This document shows, in pieces, positions 1 to 6,795 of a stretch of DNA of 28,482 bases. The DNA comes from an uncultured Bacteroidales bacterium (GTDB lineage: Bacteria; Bacteroidota; Bacteroidia; Bacteroidales; P3). The stretch spans positions 1 through 28,482 of the forward strand of contig CALGGY010000170.1 of assembly GCA_937915785.1 (NCBI GenBank). The letters are read 5' to 3'. A program made the position numbers and the translations under genes. Below the pieces are notes generated by a model. It was not told where the DNA came from and did no database searches. It saw only the letters and a list, made by a program, of their open reading frames with translations. Within the stretch, counting starts at the first letter, position 1. Every line of letters starts with the position of its first letter.

Positions 1-191
1 TTCTCCACTGTTTTTCTGCCAGCATGTTCATTTTTTTTAACTTGCGGAATTTAGGATAACCATACGCTTTATAATATTAACATTTGACCGACCGTTATCA
101 CTTAAATCCCTACAAAACAAATCGTTGAAAAGCACACCATCACTTTTATTGTAAAAAAAACAAAAAAAACTGCACCGAACATTTTTTTTTG

Positions 192-199
192 TAATTTTG
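192..199 (+). promoter_or_regulatory. Candidate Bacteroidetes -7 element upstream of the first outer-membrane protein gene
   Basis: The octamer TAATTTTG matches the Bacteroidetes -7 consensus TAnnTTTG and lies about 80 nt before the ATG at 280. No TTTG sits at the expected -33 spacing, so the call rests on the -7 box and position alone. The rest of 1-279 is AT-rich and holds no convincing gene; open frames there on the minus strand have low-complexity Phe/Cys-rich translations. Confidence 0.45.
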
Positions 200-279
200 C
201 ATTGCATTTGCCGAAAGGCTTTTGCATATAAACAACAAAAACACAGACAATTAAGTACAAACAAAAAAACATTTGAGAA

Positions 280-972
280 ATGAAAAAAGCATTTAAAATC
301 ATGGCAGTGGCAGCTGTAATGGTATTTGCCACAAGTTCCAGCCTTATGGCTCAGTTCAAATTCGGTGTTAAAGCCAGCGGTAACCTCAGCAACATCTATA
401 TGGAGGACACCACAACAACCACTATGAAACCTGGTTTCAACGCCGGTATCATGGGTGAGTATTTCCTCAACGACAACATGAGCATCGGAGCCGAGTTGCT
501 ATACTCCATGCAGGGCGCACAGGAAAAACACGAAGGTGAGGAGCGGGGCGTTAAATGGTCGACAAAGAGCGCCATTACCACACACAACATCAACCTGCCC
601 ATACTGTTCCGCTTCTATTTTGGCGGTTTTGCTGTGGAACTCGGCCCTCAGTTCGGCTTCTGCCTTGGCGGTAAATACAAATACACTTCTGAAATTGGCG
701 ACAACGAAAATGAATCAACAACATCTTTCAGCGATGCGGAAGAAGATGTTCGCAAATTTTTCTCCGACTACAAATTCTACAACCGTTTCAGCGTTGGCGG
801 TGCCATCGGACTGAGCTACAACCTGCCCAACGGCCTGTTCTTCGGCGCTCGCTACACCCACGATTTCACCGACTTGTTCAACAAAGTGGCAATTGACGGA
901 AGCAATTACAAAAACGAAGCCATCAAATCCAGAAACGGCGTTATCTCCGTTAGCGTTGGATACAAATTCTAA
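280..972 (+). CDS. Outer-membrane beta-barrel protein, PorT-like family
   Basis: A 230-residue predicted outer-membrane protein. Residues 1-25 form a signal peptide: KK at positions 2-3, a hydrophobic core, and cleavage after LMA before Q25. The mature part begins FKFGVKASGNLSN, the usual first strand of the small PorT/outer-membrane beta-barrel (PF13568-type) proteins of Bacteroidetes. Alternating hydrophobic strands follow (GAELLYSMQG, LPILFRFYFGG, FAVELGPQFG, FFGARYTHDF) and the protein ends in SVSVGYKF, with the terminal Phe typical of proteins inserted by the Bam machinery. The next gene (1076) is a paralogue with the same strand order. It is likely monocistronic, since a terminator lies at 1004-1031. 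Substrate or partner is unknown; a structural barrel rather than a transporter is as likely. Confidence 0.85.
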   Translation: MKKAFKIMAVAAVMVFATSSSLMAQFKFGVKASGNLSNIYMEDTTTTTMKPGFNAGIMGEYFLNDNMSIGAELLYSMQGAQEKHEGEERGVKWSTKSAITTHNINLPILFRFYFGGFAVELGPQFGFCLGGKYKYTSEIGDNENESTTSFSDAEEDVRKFFSDYKFYNRFSVGGAIGLSYNLPNGLFFGARYTHDFTDLFNKVAIDGSNYKNEAIKSRNGVISVSVGYKF

Positions 973-1003
973 CACTTAGAAACACATTTTCAAAACTTGA
1001 AAG

Positions 1004-1031
1004 TCCCGCCCGCTGTGGCGGGATTTTTTTT
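1004..1031 (+). terminator. Rho-independent terminator after the first outer-membrane protein gene
   Basis: A 7-bp GC-rich stem, TCCCGCC (1004-1010) with GGCGGGA (1017-1023), closes a 6-nt loop and runs directly into a T tract. It lies about 30 nt past the stop codon. Confidence 0.85.
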
Positions 1032-1075
1032 GTTACAATAGGGCATGTAAAGTGTCTATGTAAAAAACGAAAAAA

Positions 1076-1819
1076 ATGATTAGCCGTCTGTTGAAAAAAA
1101 CAACGTTTGTTGTGGCATTGCTGCTTGCCACAGCTACACAGCTTTCGGCCCAAATGCGGGTAGGTGTGAAAGGGGGCGGCTCGCTGAACAACATGTTTTT
1201 GGCTCAGGACACCAACCACGCCCTCACCCCCAGTTCCATTTTTGGATTCAGTGCCGGCGTCAGCGCCGAATATTTTTTCAACGAGCGGATGAGCGCCGGC
1301 ATCGAGGCGCTTTTTGCCATGCAGGGCTGCCGCCGCACATGGCGCGACCGCTACGACCACCCGGGCGTGGTGCCCACCAAACAGCGCGCCACAGTGCAGA
1401 CGTTCCACCTGAACATACCCGTGCTGTTCCGCTACCATTTTGGCGGCTTTGCCATAGAAGCGGGACCACAAGTGAGCATCTGTTTCGGCGGACGCCACAA
1501 ACACCACATAGACCAGTCCATTGGTGGCGAAGAAATGGTTTTCGACACCGTTTATCATTTCAGCGACCTTGAAATGGAGATTTCGGACAACATCAACGTA
1601 AAAGAATACAAAGTGTGGAACCGCGTTACCTTCGGCGCAGCGGCGGGAATACGATACACTTTCGAAGGCGGTTTCAACGTGGGCTTGCGCTACGCCATAG
1701 ATCTCAGCAATGATTTCAACCACTGGTACTACGAGAGCGACGAAGGCGACAAAGTGCTGTGGGAGAGCTACAAATCGCGCCACAGCGTGTTTTCCATATC
1801 AATAGGAATTGTTTTTTAA
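1076..1819 (+). CDS. Outer-membrane beta-barrel protein, paralogue of the preceding gene
   Basis: A 247-residue predicted outer-membrane protein with an N-terminal signal peptide (hydrophobic core VVALLLATA, cleavage near LSA-Q25). The mature protein opens MRVGVKGGGSLNNMF, parallel to FKFGVKASGNLSN of the upstream gene. The shared order continues: SAEYFFNERMSAGIEALFAMQG, then the IPVLFRYHFGGFAIEAGPQ strand pair, then GLRYAIDLS, then SISIGIVF at the C-terminus. This makes it a tandem paralogue that has diverged and gained longer loops. The terminator between the two genes suggests separate transcription; I found no clear TAnnTTTG box in the 103-nt gap. Function beyond a small beta-barrel is unknown. 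Confidence 0.83.
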   Translation: MISRLLKKTTFVVALLLATATQLSAQMRVGVKGGGSLNNMFLAQDTNHALTPSSIFGFSAGVSAEYFFNERMSAGIEALFAMQGCRRTWRDRYDHPGVVPTKQRATVQTFHLNIPVLFRYHFGGFAIEAGPQVSICFGGRHKHHIDQSIGGEEMVFDTVYHFSDLEMEISDNINVKEYKVWNRVTFGAAAGIRYTFEGGFNVGLRYAIDLSNDFNHWYYESDEGDKVLWESYKSRHSVFSISIGIVF

Positions 1820-1888
1820 AAGGCTGCAAAATCAAGGATATTATCAGTGTCGATGACTATTTTGGAATGGCGAGCAATTTGCCTCATT

Positions 1889-1932
1889 AAAAAAACGCCT
1901 ATCGGTATGACAGTATGACAGGCTTTTTTTTT
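1889..1932. terminator. Bidirectional terminator between an outer-membrane protein gene (+) and bcp (-)
   Basis: GCCTATC (1897-1903) pairs with GACAGGC (1917-1923) as a 7-bp stem with one G-U-type pair. An A run lies on the left (1889-1895) and a T run on the right (1924-1932), so the hairpin can terminate transcripts from either side. The flanking genes converge here. Confidence 0.75.
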
Positions 1933-1941
1933 CTGCAACAT

Positions 1942-2397
1942 TCAGTCTTTGTAAACATTGAGTATTTGCTGTGCGGCGTTTTTGGTGTCCACTTTGGCAA
2001 TCACCTGCTCCACCATTCCGTTTTCGTCTATCAGGTAGGTGGTTCGGATAACGCCCGTGGTGGTTTTTCCGTACATTTTTTTCTCTCCCCATGCGCCGAG
2101 CTGTTTTATCAACGTGAGCTCGGTGTCGGCAATAAGGTGGAAATTGAGGTTCTGCTTGGCTATGAAATTGAGGTGCGACTTGGCGGAGTCCTTGCTCACG
2201 CCTATCACCTCGTAGCCACGTGCGCGGAGTTCCTCCATGCCGTCGCGCAACGAGCAGGCCTCGGCAGTGCAGCCCGGGGTACTGTCCTTTGGATAGACGT
2301 AGATTACAACCTTACGGCCACGGTACTGACTGATACGCAGTTCGTTGCCATTTTCATCAAGGCCCAACACTTCGGGGCATTTGTCACCTATATTCAT
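1942..2397 (-). CDS. bcp: Thiol peroxidase, BCP/PrxQ-type peroxiredoxin
   Basis: A 151-residue cytoplasmic peroxiredoxin of the bacterioferritin-comigratory-protein (PrxQ) subfamily, which reduces H2O2 and organic hydroperoxides using thioredoxin-derived electrons. The active-site stretch YPKDSTPGCTAEACSLRD carries the peroxidatic cysteine C43 and the resolving cysteine C48 five residues later, the alpha2-helix arrangement of atypical two-cysteine PrxQ enzymes. The thioredoxin-fold core (VVIYVYPKD, VIGVSKDS, LIADTE, TYLIDENG) is complete and the length is normal for the family. The upstream four-helix-bundle frame runs 14 nt into this gene, and heptanucleotide repeats lie just before its start, so its ribosome-binding region is embedded in repeat-derived sequence. 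Confidence 0.93.
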   Translation of the reverse strand: MNIGDKCPEVLGLDENGNELRISQYRGRKVVIYVYPKDSTPGCTAEACSLRDGMEELRARGYEVIGVSKDSAKSHLNFIAKQNLNFHLIADTELTLIKQLGAWGEKKMYGKTTTGVIRTTYLIDENGMVEQVIAKVDTKNAAQQILNVYKD

Positions 2398-2791
2398 ACA
2401 GTTTTGAGTTTTGAGTTTGCAGTTTTTTTTTTGTCATTGACATCCGTTCTTTCAACGTTTTTGTAGTGGATGTCAGAAGTTTCACAAGCTCGTAACATTC
2501 ACCTTTCAACTGGTCAAATCGAGCTTTGTCGATATAATCAGATTCAAACAATAATTCAAGCCAATATTGTGTCTCGCCAGCCTCTTTCAATGCGATATAC
2601 ATTTTGGCAAGAAAATCAGCATCAGATTGTGCGTTGCTTGCTTCAGCGACATTGGCACCAATACTGGTGCCACTTCGAAAAATTTGTTTCGATAACACAA
2701 ACTCTCTTTTCTCTTCACTCAGGGACTTATACAAAGCAATGATATCCAAAGCAAACACCTTACTTTTATTTCTTATTACACTATCTTTCAT
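2384..2791 (-). CDS. Four helix bundle protein (23S rRNA intervening-sequence protein family)
   Basis: A 135-residue protein of the four-helix-bundle family found in 23S rRNA intervening sequences and as stand-alone genes in Bacteroidetes (TIGR02436-like). Family signatures are the helix KVFALDIIALYKSL, the conserved QIFRSGTSIGANVAEA turn, then KMYIALKEAGETQYWLELL and the last helix CYELVKLLTSTTKTLKE. I start it at the ATG at 2791 (MKDSVIRNKSK); the frame extends upstream to 2860, but that extension is translated 7-nt repeat. The C-terminal tail (KKLQTQNSKLYEYR) also comes from repeats and overlaps bcp by 14 nt, so the original stop was probably lost or moved. Biochemical function is not established for stand-alone members. 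Confidence 0.85.
   Translation of the reverse strand: MKDSVIRNKSKVFALDIIALYKSLSEEKREFVLSKQIFRSGTSIGANVAEASNAQSDADFLAKMYIALKEAGETQYWLELLFESDYIDKARFDQLKGECYELVKLLTSTTKTLKERMSMTKKKLQTQNSKLYEYR
2404..2424. repeat. Short heptanucleotide array (three units)
   Basis: Three consecutive 7-nt units (TGAGTTT, TGAGTTT, GCAGTTT) lie at the junction of bcp and the four-helix-bundle gene. They are the same repeat family as 2824-2970 and 6724-6786. Confidence 0.7.
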
Positions 2792-2823
2792 ATACAAGTT
2801 ATTTAAATCAAACTTTAAACCAC

Positions 2824-2970
2824 AAACTCCCAACTCCAAACTGCAAACTCCCAACTGCAAACTGCAAACTGCAAACTCCTAACTCCTAACTCCTAACTCC
2901 TAACTACAAACTCCAAACTGCAAACTCCAAACTCCAAACTGCAAACTCCCAACTGCAAACTCCTAACTCC
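2824..2970. repeat. Heptanucleotide tandem array of about 21 units
   Basis: About 21 head-to-tail 7-nt units, mostly AAACTCC, AAACTGC, CAACTGC and TAACTCC as read on the plus strand. The array fills the gap between the four-helix-bundle gene and the MMPL exporter gene and includes the exporter's stop codon and last codon. Unit length stays constant at seven while positions 1, 6 and 7 vary. Confidence 0.9.
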
Positions 2971-5437
2971 TTACCATCCTCTTGCGTATCCATTTGCTAC
3001 GGCAAGCCAGACGAAACAGGGCAGGTTGCAGGCAGTAGCTGAGCAATATGGTGGACACCATGCCGATGATAGTGCTGATGCCCACCGAGCGTATGGCAGG
3101 ATGTTGGGCGAAAAGCAGCGAGCACACCACCACTATCAGTGTGAAGGCGGAGAAGAAAATGGCCGTTTTGTGATATTTTAGCAGCTTGCCGTCCTCGCCT
3201 CGCTCCTTGCTTATCAAGCCGTCCATGATGAAAATGCTGTAGTCCACGCCCACGCCGAAGATAAACGACGAGATGATGATGTTGATAAGGTTGAACTCCA
3301 GTCCGAAAAAGACCATAACGCCCTGCACTATGTACCAGCTCAGGAACATAGGTGTGAAAGCGATAAGCGCTGAAATCAAACTCCTTAGCGATAATATCAA
3401 CACCAGTAGCACAAACAGCGAGGAGATTAGCAGCACGGTGTTGAAATCGCGGTGCAGGAGCTTGACCATATCCTCGGTGTAGAAAAACGGGTCGATGACC
3501 ACGGCGTTGCGGTTTGCCGCCACGGCACGGTTCACGGCATCAACGTTTTCGTTAGGCATCACCACAGAGGTGAACAATATCACCGAGCTGTCCTCGGCAT
3601 ACTCCATGTAGTTGCACAGCAGTTCCTCAGGAATCACATCCGATTCGAGTATCGACTCGGGGTAATACATATCTGTGAGCATATCGTAAAAAGGCTCGAA
3701 ACTGTCGGGATCCAGGCCGTTTTTGCGGGCAGCCGACGTTACCTTGCCGCGGACGTCGTCAATTTTTTCGGAGTTCCAATAGCTGTACCATACATCGATA
3801 CTGTTGGTCTGCTCTTCAGTGGTGAGCAGCAGCTTGGAAATTTTGGAGTAGCGGTTTATTATGCCGTTCTCCTTGAGCGAATCGAGCACATCGACAATTT
3901 TTTTGTTGTACACCAATGCCGAATCGAGTGTGGGTGCGTGCACGGCATAGTATTGCGACAGTTTGCCCGGATTGTTTTTCTTGGCGTACAAATTTCTGGA
4001 TTTCACCACTTTGGGTTCGAAATACCCGATATTTTTCAAATCGTTGTCGAAAGTAATTTTTCCCGAAAGGAAGAAACAAACAACCGAAACCGCCACAAGC
4101 AGTACGATAAGCCACAGCTTTTGGTCAATGGGATAGGTGTTTATCCTGTCCAACAGACTGAAAGCCTTTTCGTTGCGTGTATTGTTGCCATATTTGAAAA
4201 AATGAGGCAGAAACACCAAAGCAAAAAACGTGGTGCCCACCAGAGTTAGCGAGGCAAAGATGCCGAAATCGCGGAGCAGGTCGCTGTTGGTGAGCATCAG
4301 CCCTACAAAAGCGCCAATGGTGGTGAGGCATCCCAAACACACGGGGCGCGCCTGTTCGCGAATAACCCGCTCGGGGTCCGACACATATTTATAATGTGTA
4401 AGCACATGCAGGCAATAGCTCAGTGCCACACCCAAAATGAGCGCCCCTATACCTATGGCCATCAGCGACATACGGCCTTTTATCCAAAACACGCACGCAA
4501 GAGCGAACAAGGTGCCGTAGAGCACGGGCAACAAAAGGAACGGCAGCGTTGACTTGTTGCGGAAACAAATCATTATCACCACCGAAATCAGCAGCAGCGA
4601 AATGCCGATAGTTAGGGCGAGGTCCTTTTTCATCTGCCGCGAGTTGAATACGCTCTGCACCGGGGCCCCGTGGAACAGAATCTCCACATCGGGGTACAGC
4701 GTTTCGAAATGCTCGATATTTTCTTCGAGGATATTCACCATGGCGATGCAATGCTTTGAGTCGAAGGACTTTACGTTGGGCGAGAGGAAAACCAGCTCCA
4801 CGCTGCTGTCGGGACAGAAGAAATGGTTGTTTATCATGGCATAGCCGCCGAGGTCGTCTATCAGCTGCCGGCCGTCTTGACGTATGGCATAGCGCAACCC
4901 GGCGGGGTCTTGGGTAACAAGGTTGGCGGCACTGCCCGTTTCGTCGTTGGCCAAAACCTCGGCATTGCGGGCCATGGAAGCGTTGATGGCTTCGGCGGTG
5001 AGCATGGAGTCGAAAGTGGCGTAACGCTCGTTGGACACGAACTCTGGCACATGCGCCACGGCATAGTCTATAAGGTTTAGCATCAGGTCATCTTCGATGC
5101 GGTACAGGGCATTGGCGTAATAGTGCGTGGCCGAGTCGTTGGCAAAAAGCCTTTCGATGAACTCGTCGCATACCTCCGTCATCTGCTCGGGAGCGGTTTT
5201 TCCCGAACGGGGAACCATCTGCACAAATATTTTGTCCTTAACCTTGAGATTGTCGAACACTATGTCGCTGTTTTTGGCCTCCTCGGTGAGCGGCAGCAGT
5301 TTGGACACATCCTCCTCATAATCAAGCTGCAAACCAAAAAATGCGAATACAGCTGTCGAGCCGATAAGCAATGTCCACATAAGCCATTTGCAACGGCAAA
5401 AAAAATGATATATAGACAAAAACATTTTTTCTATCAT
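2963..5437 (-). CDS. MMPL/RND-superfamily exporter, 824 residues
   Basis: A large inner-membrane transporter with the duplicated RND/MMPL topology: TM1 (about 18-38), a periplasmic domain (about 40-265), a five-helix bundle (about 272-412), TM7 (about 440-458), a second periplasmic domain (about 460-660), and five C-terminal helices (about 665-812). The second half has the RND signature GVGVDYSIFIMDG, with D732-Y733 in the proton-relay position of TM10. The matching first-half site reads GVALSY, with Ser340 instead of Asp. Such proteins export lipids or other hydrophobic compounds, or move cargo between the membranes; the substrate here cannot be told. It is divergent from fba and transcribed alone. 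The last two residues and the stop codon lie in a 7-nt repeat array. Confidence 0.85.
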   Translation of the reverse strand: MIEKMFLSIYHFFCRCKWLMWTLLIGSTAVFAFFGLQLDYEEDVSKLLPLTEEAKNSDIVFDNLKVKDKIFVQMVPRSGKTAPEQMTEVCDEFIERLFANDSATHYYANALYRIEDDLMLNLIDYAVAHVPEFVSNERYATFDSMLTAEAINASMARNAEVLANDETGSAANLVTQDPAGLRYAIRQDGRQLIDDLGGYAMINNHFFCPDSSVELVFLSPNVKSFDSKHCIAMVNILEENIEHFETLYPDVEILFHGAPVQSVFNSRQMKKDLALTIGISLLLISVVIMICFRNKSTLPFLLLPVLYGTLFALACVFWIKGRMSLMAIGIGALILGVALSYCLHVLTHYKYVSDPERVIREQARPVCLGCLTTIGAFVGLMLTNSDLLRDFGIFASLTLVGTTFFALVFLPHFFKYGNNTRNEKAFSLLDRINTYPIDQKLWLIVLLVAVSVVCFFLSGKITFDNDLKNIGYFEPKVVKSRNLYAKKNNPGKLSQYYAVHAPTLDSALVYNKKIVDVLDSLKENGIINRYSKISKLLLTTEEQTNSIDVWYSYWNSEKIDDVRGKVTSAARKNGLDPDSFEPFYDMLTDMYYPESILESDVIPEELLCNYMEYAEDSSVILFTSVVMPNENVDAVNRAVAANRNAVVIDPFFYTEDMVKLLHRDFNTVLLISSLFVLLVLILSLRSLISALIAFTPMFLSWYIVQGVMVFFGLEFNLINIIISSFIFGVGVDYSIFIMDGLISKERGEDGKLLKYHKTAIFFSAFTLIVVVCSLLFAQHPAIRSVGISTIIGMVSTILLSYCLQPALFRLACRSKWIRKRMVRS

Positions 5438-5504
5438 AATATGTTTTTTATCATTTTATTACACAATTCTTTACCATTATTGCAGACAAATAGTTTGCAA
5501 AATG

Positions 5505-5512
5505 CAAAGATA
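5505..5512 (-). promoter_or_regulatory. Candidate -7 element for the MMPL exporter
   Basis: On the minus strand TATCTTTG matches TAnnTTTG and lies 68-75 nt before the ATG at 5437. No clear TTTG occurs at -33 spacing. It is back to back with the fba promoter (5528-5559), so both may be served from the same short gap. Confidence 0.5.
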
Positions 5513-5527
5513 AGAAAAAATATTTAA

Positions 5528-5559
5528 TTTGGAAAAACGAAAAAAAAAACCTACTTTTG
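5528..5559 (+). promoter_or_regulatory. Bacteroidetes-type promoter for fba
   Basis: TTTG (5528-5531) is followed after 20 nt by TACTTTTG (5552-5559), a full match to the Bacteroidetes sigma-ABfr consensus. The expected transcript start is near 5565, giving a leader of about 50 nt before the ATG at 5617. Confidence 0.8.
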
Positions 5560-5616
5560 TAGGACGATTTATTATCGGAAATAATCAGTAATAACACGAT
5601 TTTAAACCAATTAGCA

Positions 5617-6624
5617 ATGATAAGTTACAAAGACCTTGGACTGGTAAACACCCGCAAGATGTTTGCCAAAGCCGTTGACGGCGGATACGCCATACCGGCA
5701 TTCAATTTCAACAATATGGAACAGCTGCAGTCCATAATAATGGCAGCTGTGGAGACCAAATCGCCTGTAATACTGCAGGTTTCGAAGGGTGCGCGCAACT
5801 ATGCCAACCAAACGCTGCTGCGCTACATGGCCGAAGGCGCTGTGGAATACGCCAAAGAACTGGGCTGCAAAGCTCCCGAAATAGTGCTGCACCTCGACCA
5901 CGGCGACAGTTTCGAACTCTGCAAATCGTGCATCGACATGGGCTTTTCGTCGGTGATGATAGACGGCAGCGCCCTGCCCTACGACGAGAACGTGGCTCTT
6001 ACACGCAAAGTGGTGGACTATGCCCATCAGTACGACGTTACGGTGGAAGGCGAGCTTGGCGTGCTGGCCGGCGTTGAGGAAGATGTGTCGGCCGCCGAAA
6101 GCCACTACACCAAACCCGAAGAGGTTATAGACTTTGTTACCAAAACCGGCGTCGACTCGCTGGCCATCTCGATAGGCACCTCGCACGGAGCCTACAAGTT
6201 CACCCCCGAACAGTGCACCGTGGACCCCAAAACCGGCCGTCTGCTGCCCCCGCCGCTGGCTTTCGACGTGCTTGAGGCCATAGAGAAAAAACTGCCCGGA
6301 TTCCCCATAGTGCTGCACGGCTCCTCGTCGGTGCCGCAGGAAGAAGTGGACACCATCAACAAATACGGTGGCAACATGAAAGCCGCCGTGGGCATTCCCG
6401 AAGAACAGCTGCGCAAGGCCGCCAAGAGCGCCGTGTGCAAGATAAACATCGACAGCGACAGCCGTTTGGCAATGACCGCCGCCATACGCAAAGCTTTGGC
6501 CGAGAAACCCGCCGAGTTCGACCCACGCAAATACCTCACACCCGCACGCGACAGCATGAAAAAACTGTATATGCACAAAATAGTGAACGTGCTGGGCAGC
6601 AACGACAAACTCGAAAACGCTTAA
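5617..6624 (+). CDS. fba: Class II fructose-1,6-bisphosphate aldolase
   Basis: A 335-residue zinc-dependent aldolase that reversibly cleaves fructose 1,6-bisphosphate to dihydroxyacetone phosphate and glyceraldehyde 3-phosphate (glycolysis and gluconeogenesis, cytosol). Metal ligands are visible in the class II pattern: H95 in LHLDHGD, H190 in IGTSHGAYKF and H234 in IVLHGSSSVP. Supporting residues are D116 in VMIDGSALPYDEN, E144/E147 in VEGELGVLAG, and the phosphate-binding NIDSDSRLA at 277-285. Length is normal. It has its own promoter (5528-5559) and terminator (6645-6690). Its codon use is markedly GC-richer than that of the accessory genes at 18-22 kb, as expected for a well-expressed core gene. 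Confidence 0.96.
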   Translation: MISYKDLGLVNTRKMFAKAVDGGYAIPAFNFNNMEQLQSIIMAAVETKSPVILQVSKGARNYANQTLLRYMAEGAVEYAKELGCKAPEIVLHLDHGDSFELCKSCIDMGFSSVMIDGSALPYDENVALTRKVVDYAHQYDVTVEGELGVLAGVEEDVSAAESHYTKPEEVIDFVTKTGVDSLAISIGTSHGAYKFTPEQCTVDPKTGRLLPPPLAFDVLEAIEKKLPGFPIVLHGSSSVPQEEVDTINKYGGNMKAAVGIPEEQLRKAAKSAVCKINIDSDSRLAMTAAIRKALAEKPAEFDPRKYLTPARDSMKKLYMHKIVNVLGSNDKLENA

Positions 6625-6644
6625 CATAAAAACGTATAGCTCCG

Positions 6645-6690
6645 AACAGCACGGACTTGCTCGAAACAAAAAGTGAGTCCGTGTTGTTTT
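6645..6690 (+). terminator. Rho-independent terminator after fba
   Basis: AACAGCACGGACT (6645-6657) pairs with AGTCCGTGTTGTT (6676-6688), a 13-bp stem with one G-U pair and an 18-nt loop, followed by T-rich sequence. It starts 20 nt past the fba stop. Confidence 0.8.
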
Positions 6691-6723
6691 ACATTTTTTA
6701 ATCAGAAAGCGAACCAAAACCGC

Positions 6724-6786
6724 AAACTCCAAACTCAAAACTCAAAACTCAAAACTCAAAACTCAAAACTCAAAACTCCAAACTCC
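6724..6786. repeat. Heptanucleotide array of nine units before mutL
   Basis: Nine perfect-period 7-nt units: AAACTCC, six copies of AAACTCA, then two AAACTCC. The array ends 9 nt before the mutL ATG, so it occupies the region where a ribosome-binding site would lie. It also creates a false 41-residue N-terminal extension (QTQNSKLKTQNSKLK) of the mutL frame. Confidence 0.92.
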
Positions 6787-6795
6787 AAGCTTACC

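Noticed and set aside
37..264. Minus-strand frames at the left end
   Set aside because: Phe/Cys-rich translations from AT-rich homopolymer sequence; they overlap the candidate promoter and leader of the 280 gene.
2824..2970. CRISPR-like array
   Set aside because: Units are 7 nt and directly adjacent with no spacers; it is a simple tandem repeat and no cas gene is present.
6673..6795. Extended mutL start
   Set aside because: The added 41 residues are a translated 7-nt array; the MutL N-terminus is conserved from 6796. A regulatory use of the extension is mentioned as a finding but not annotated.
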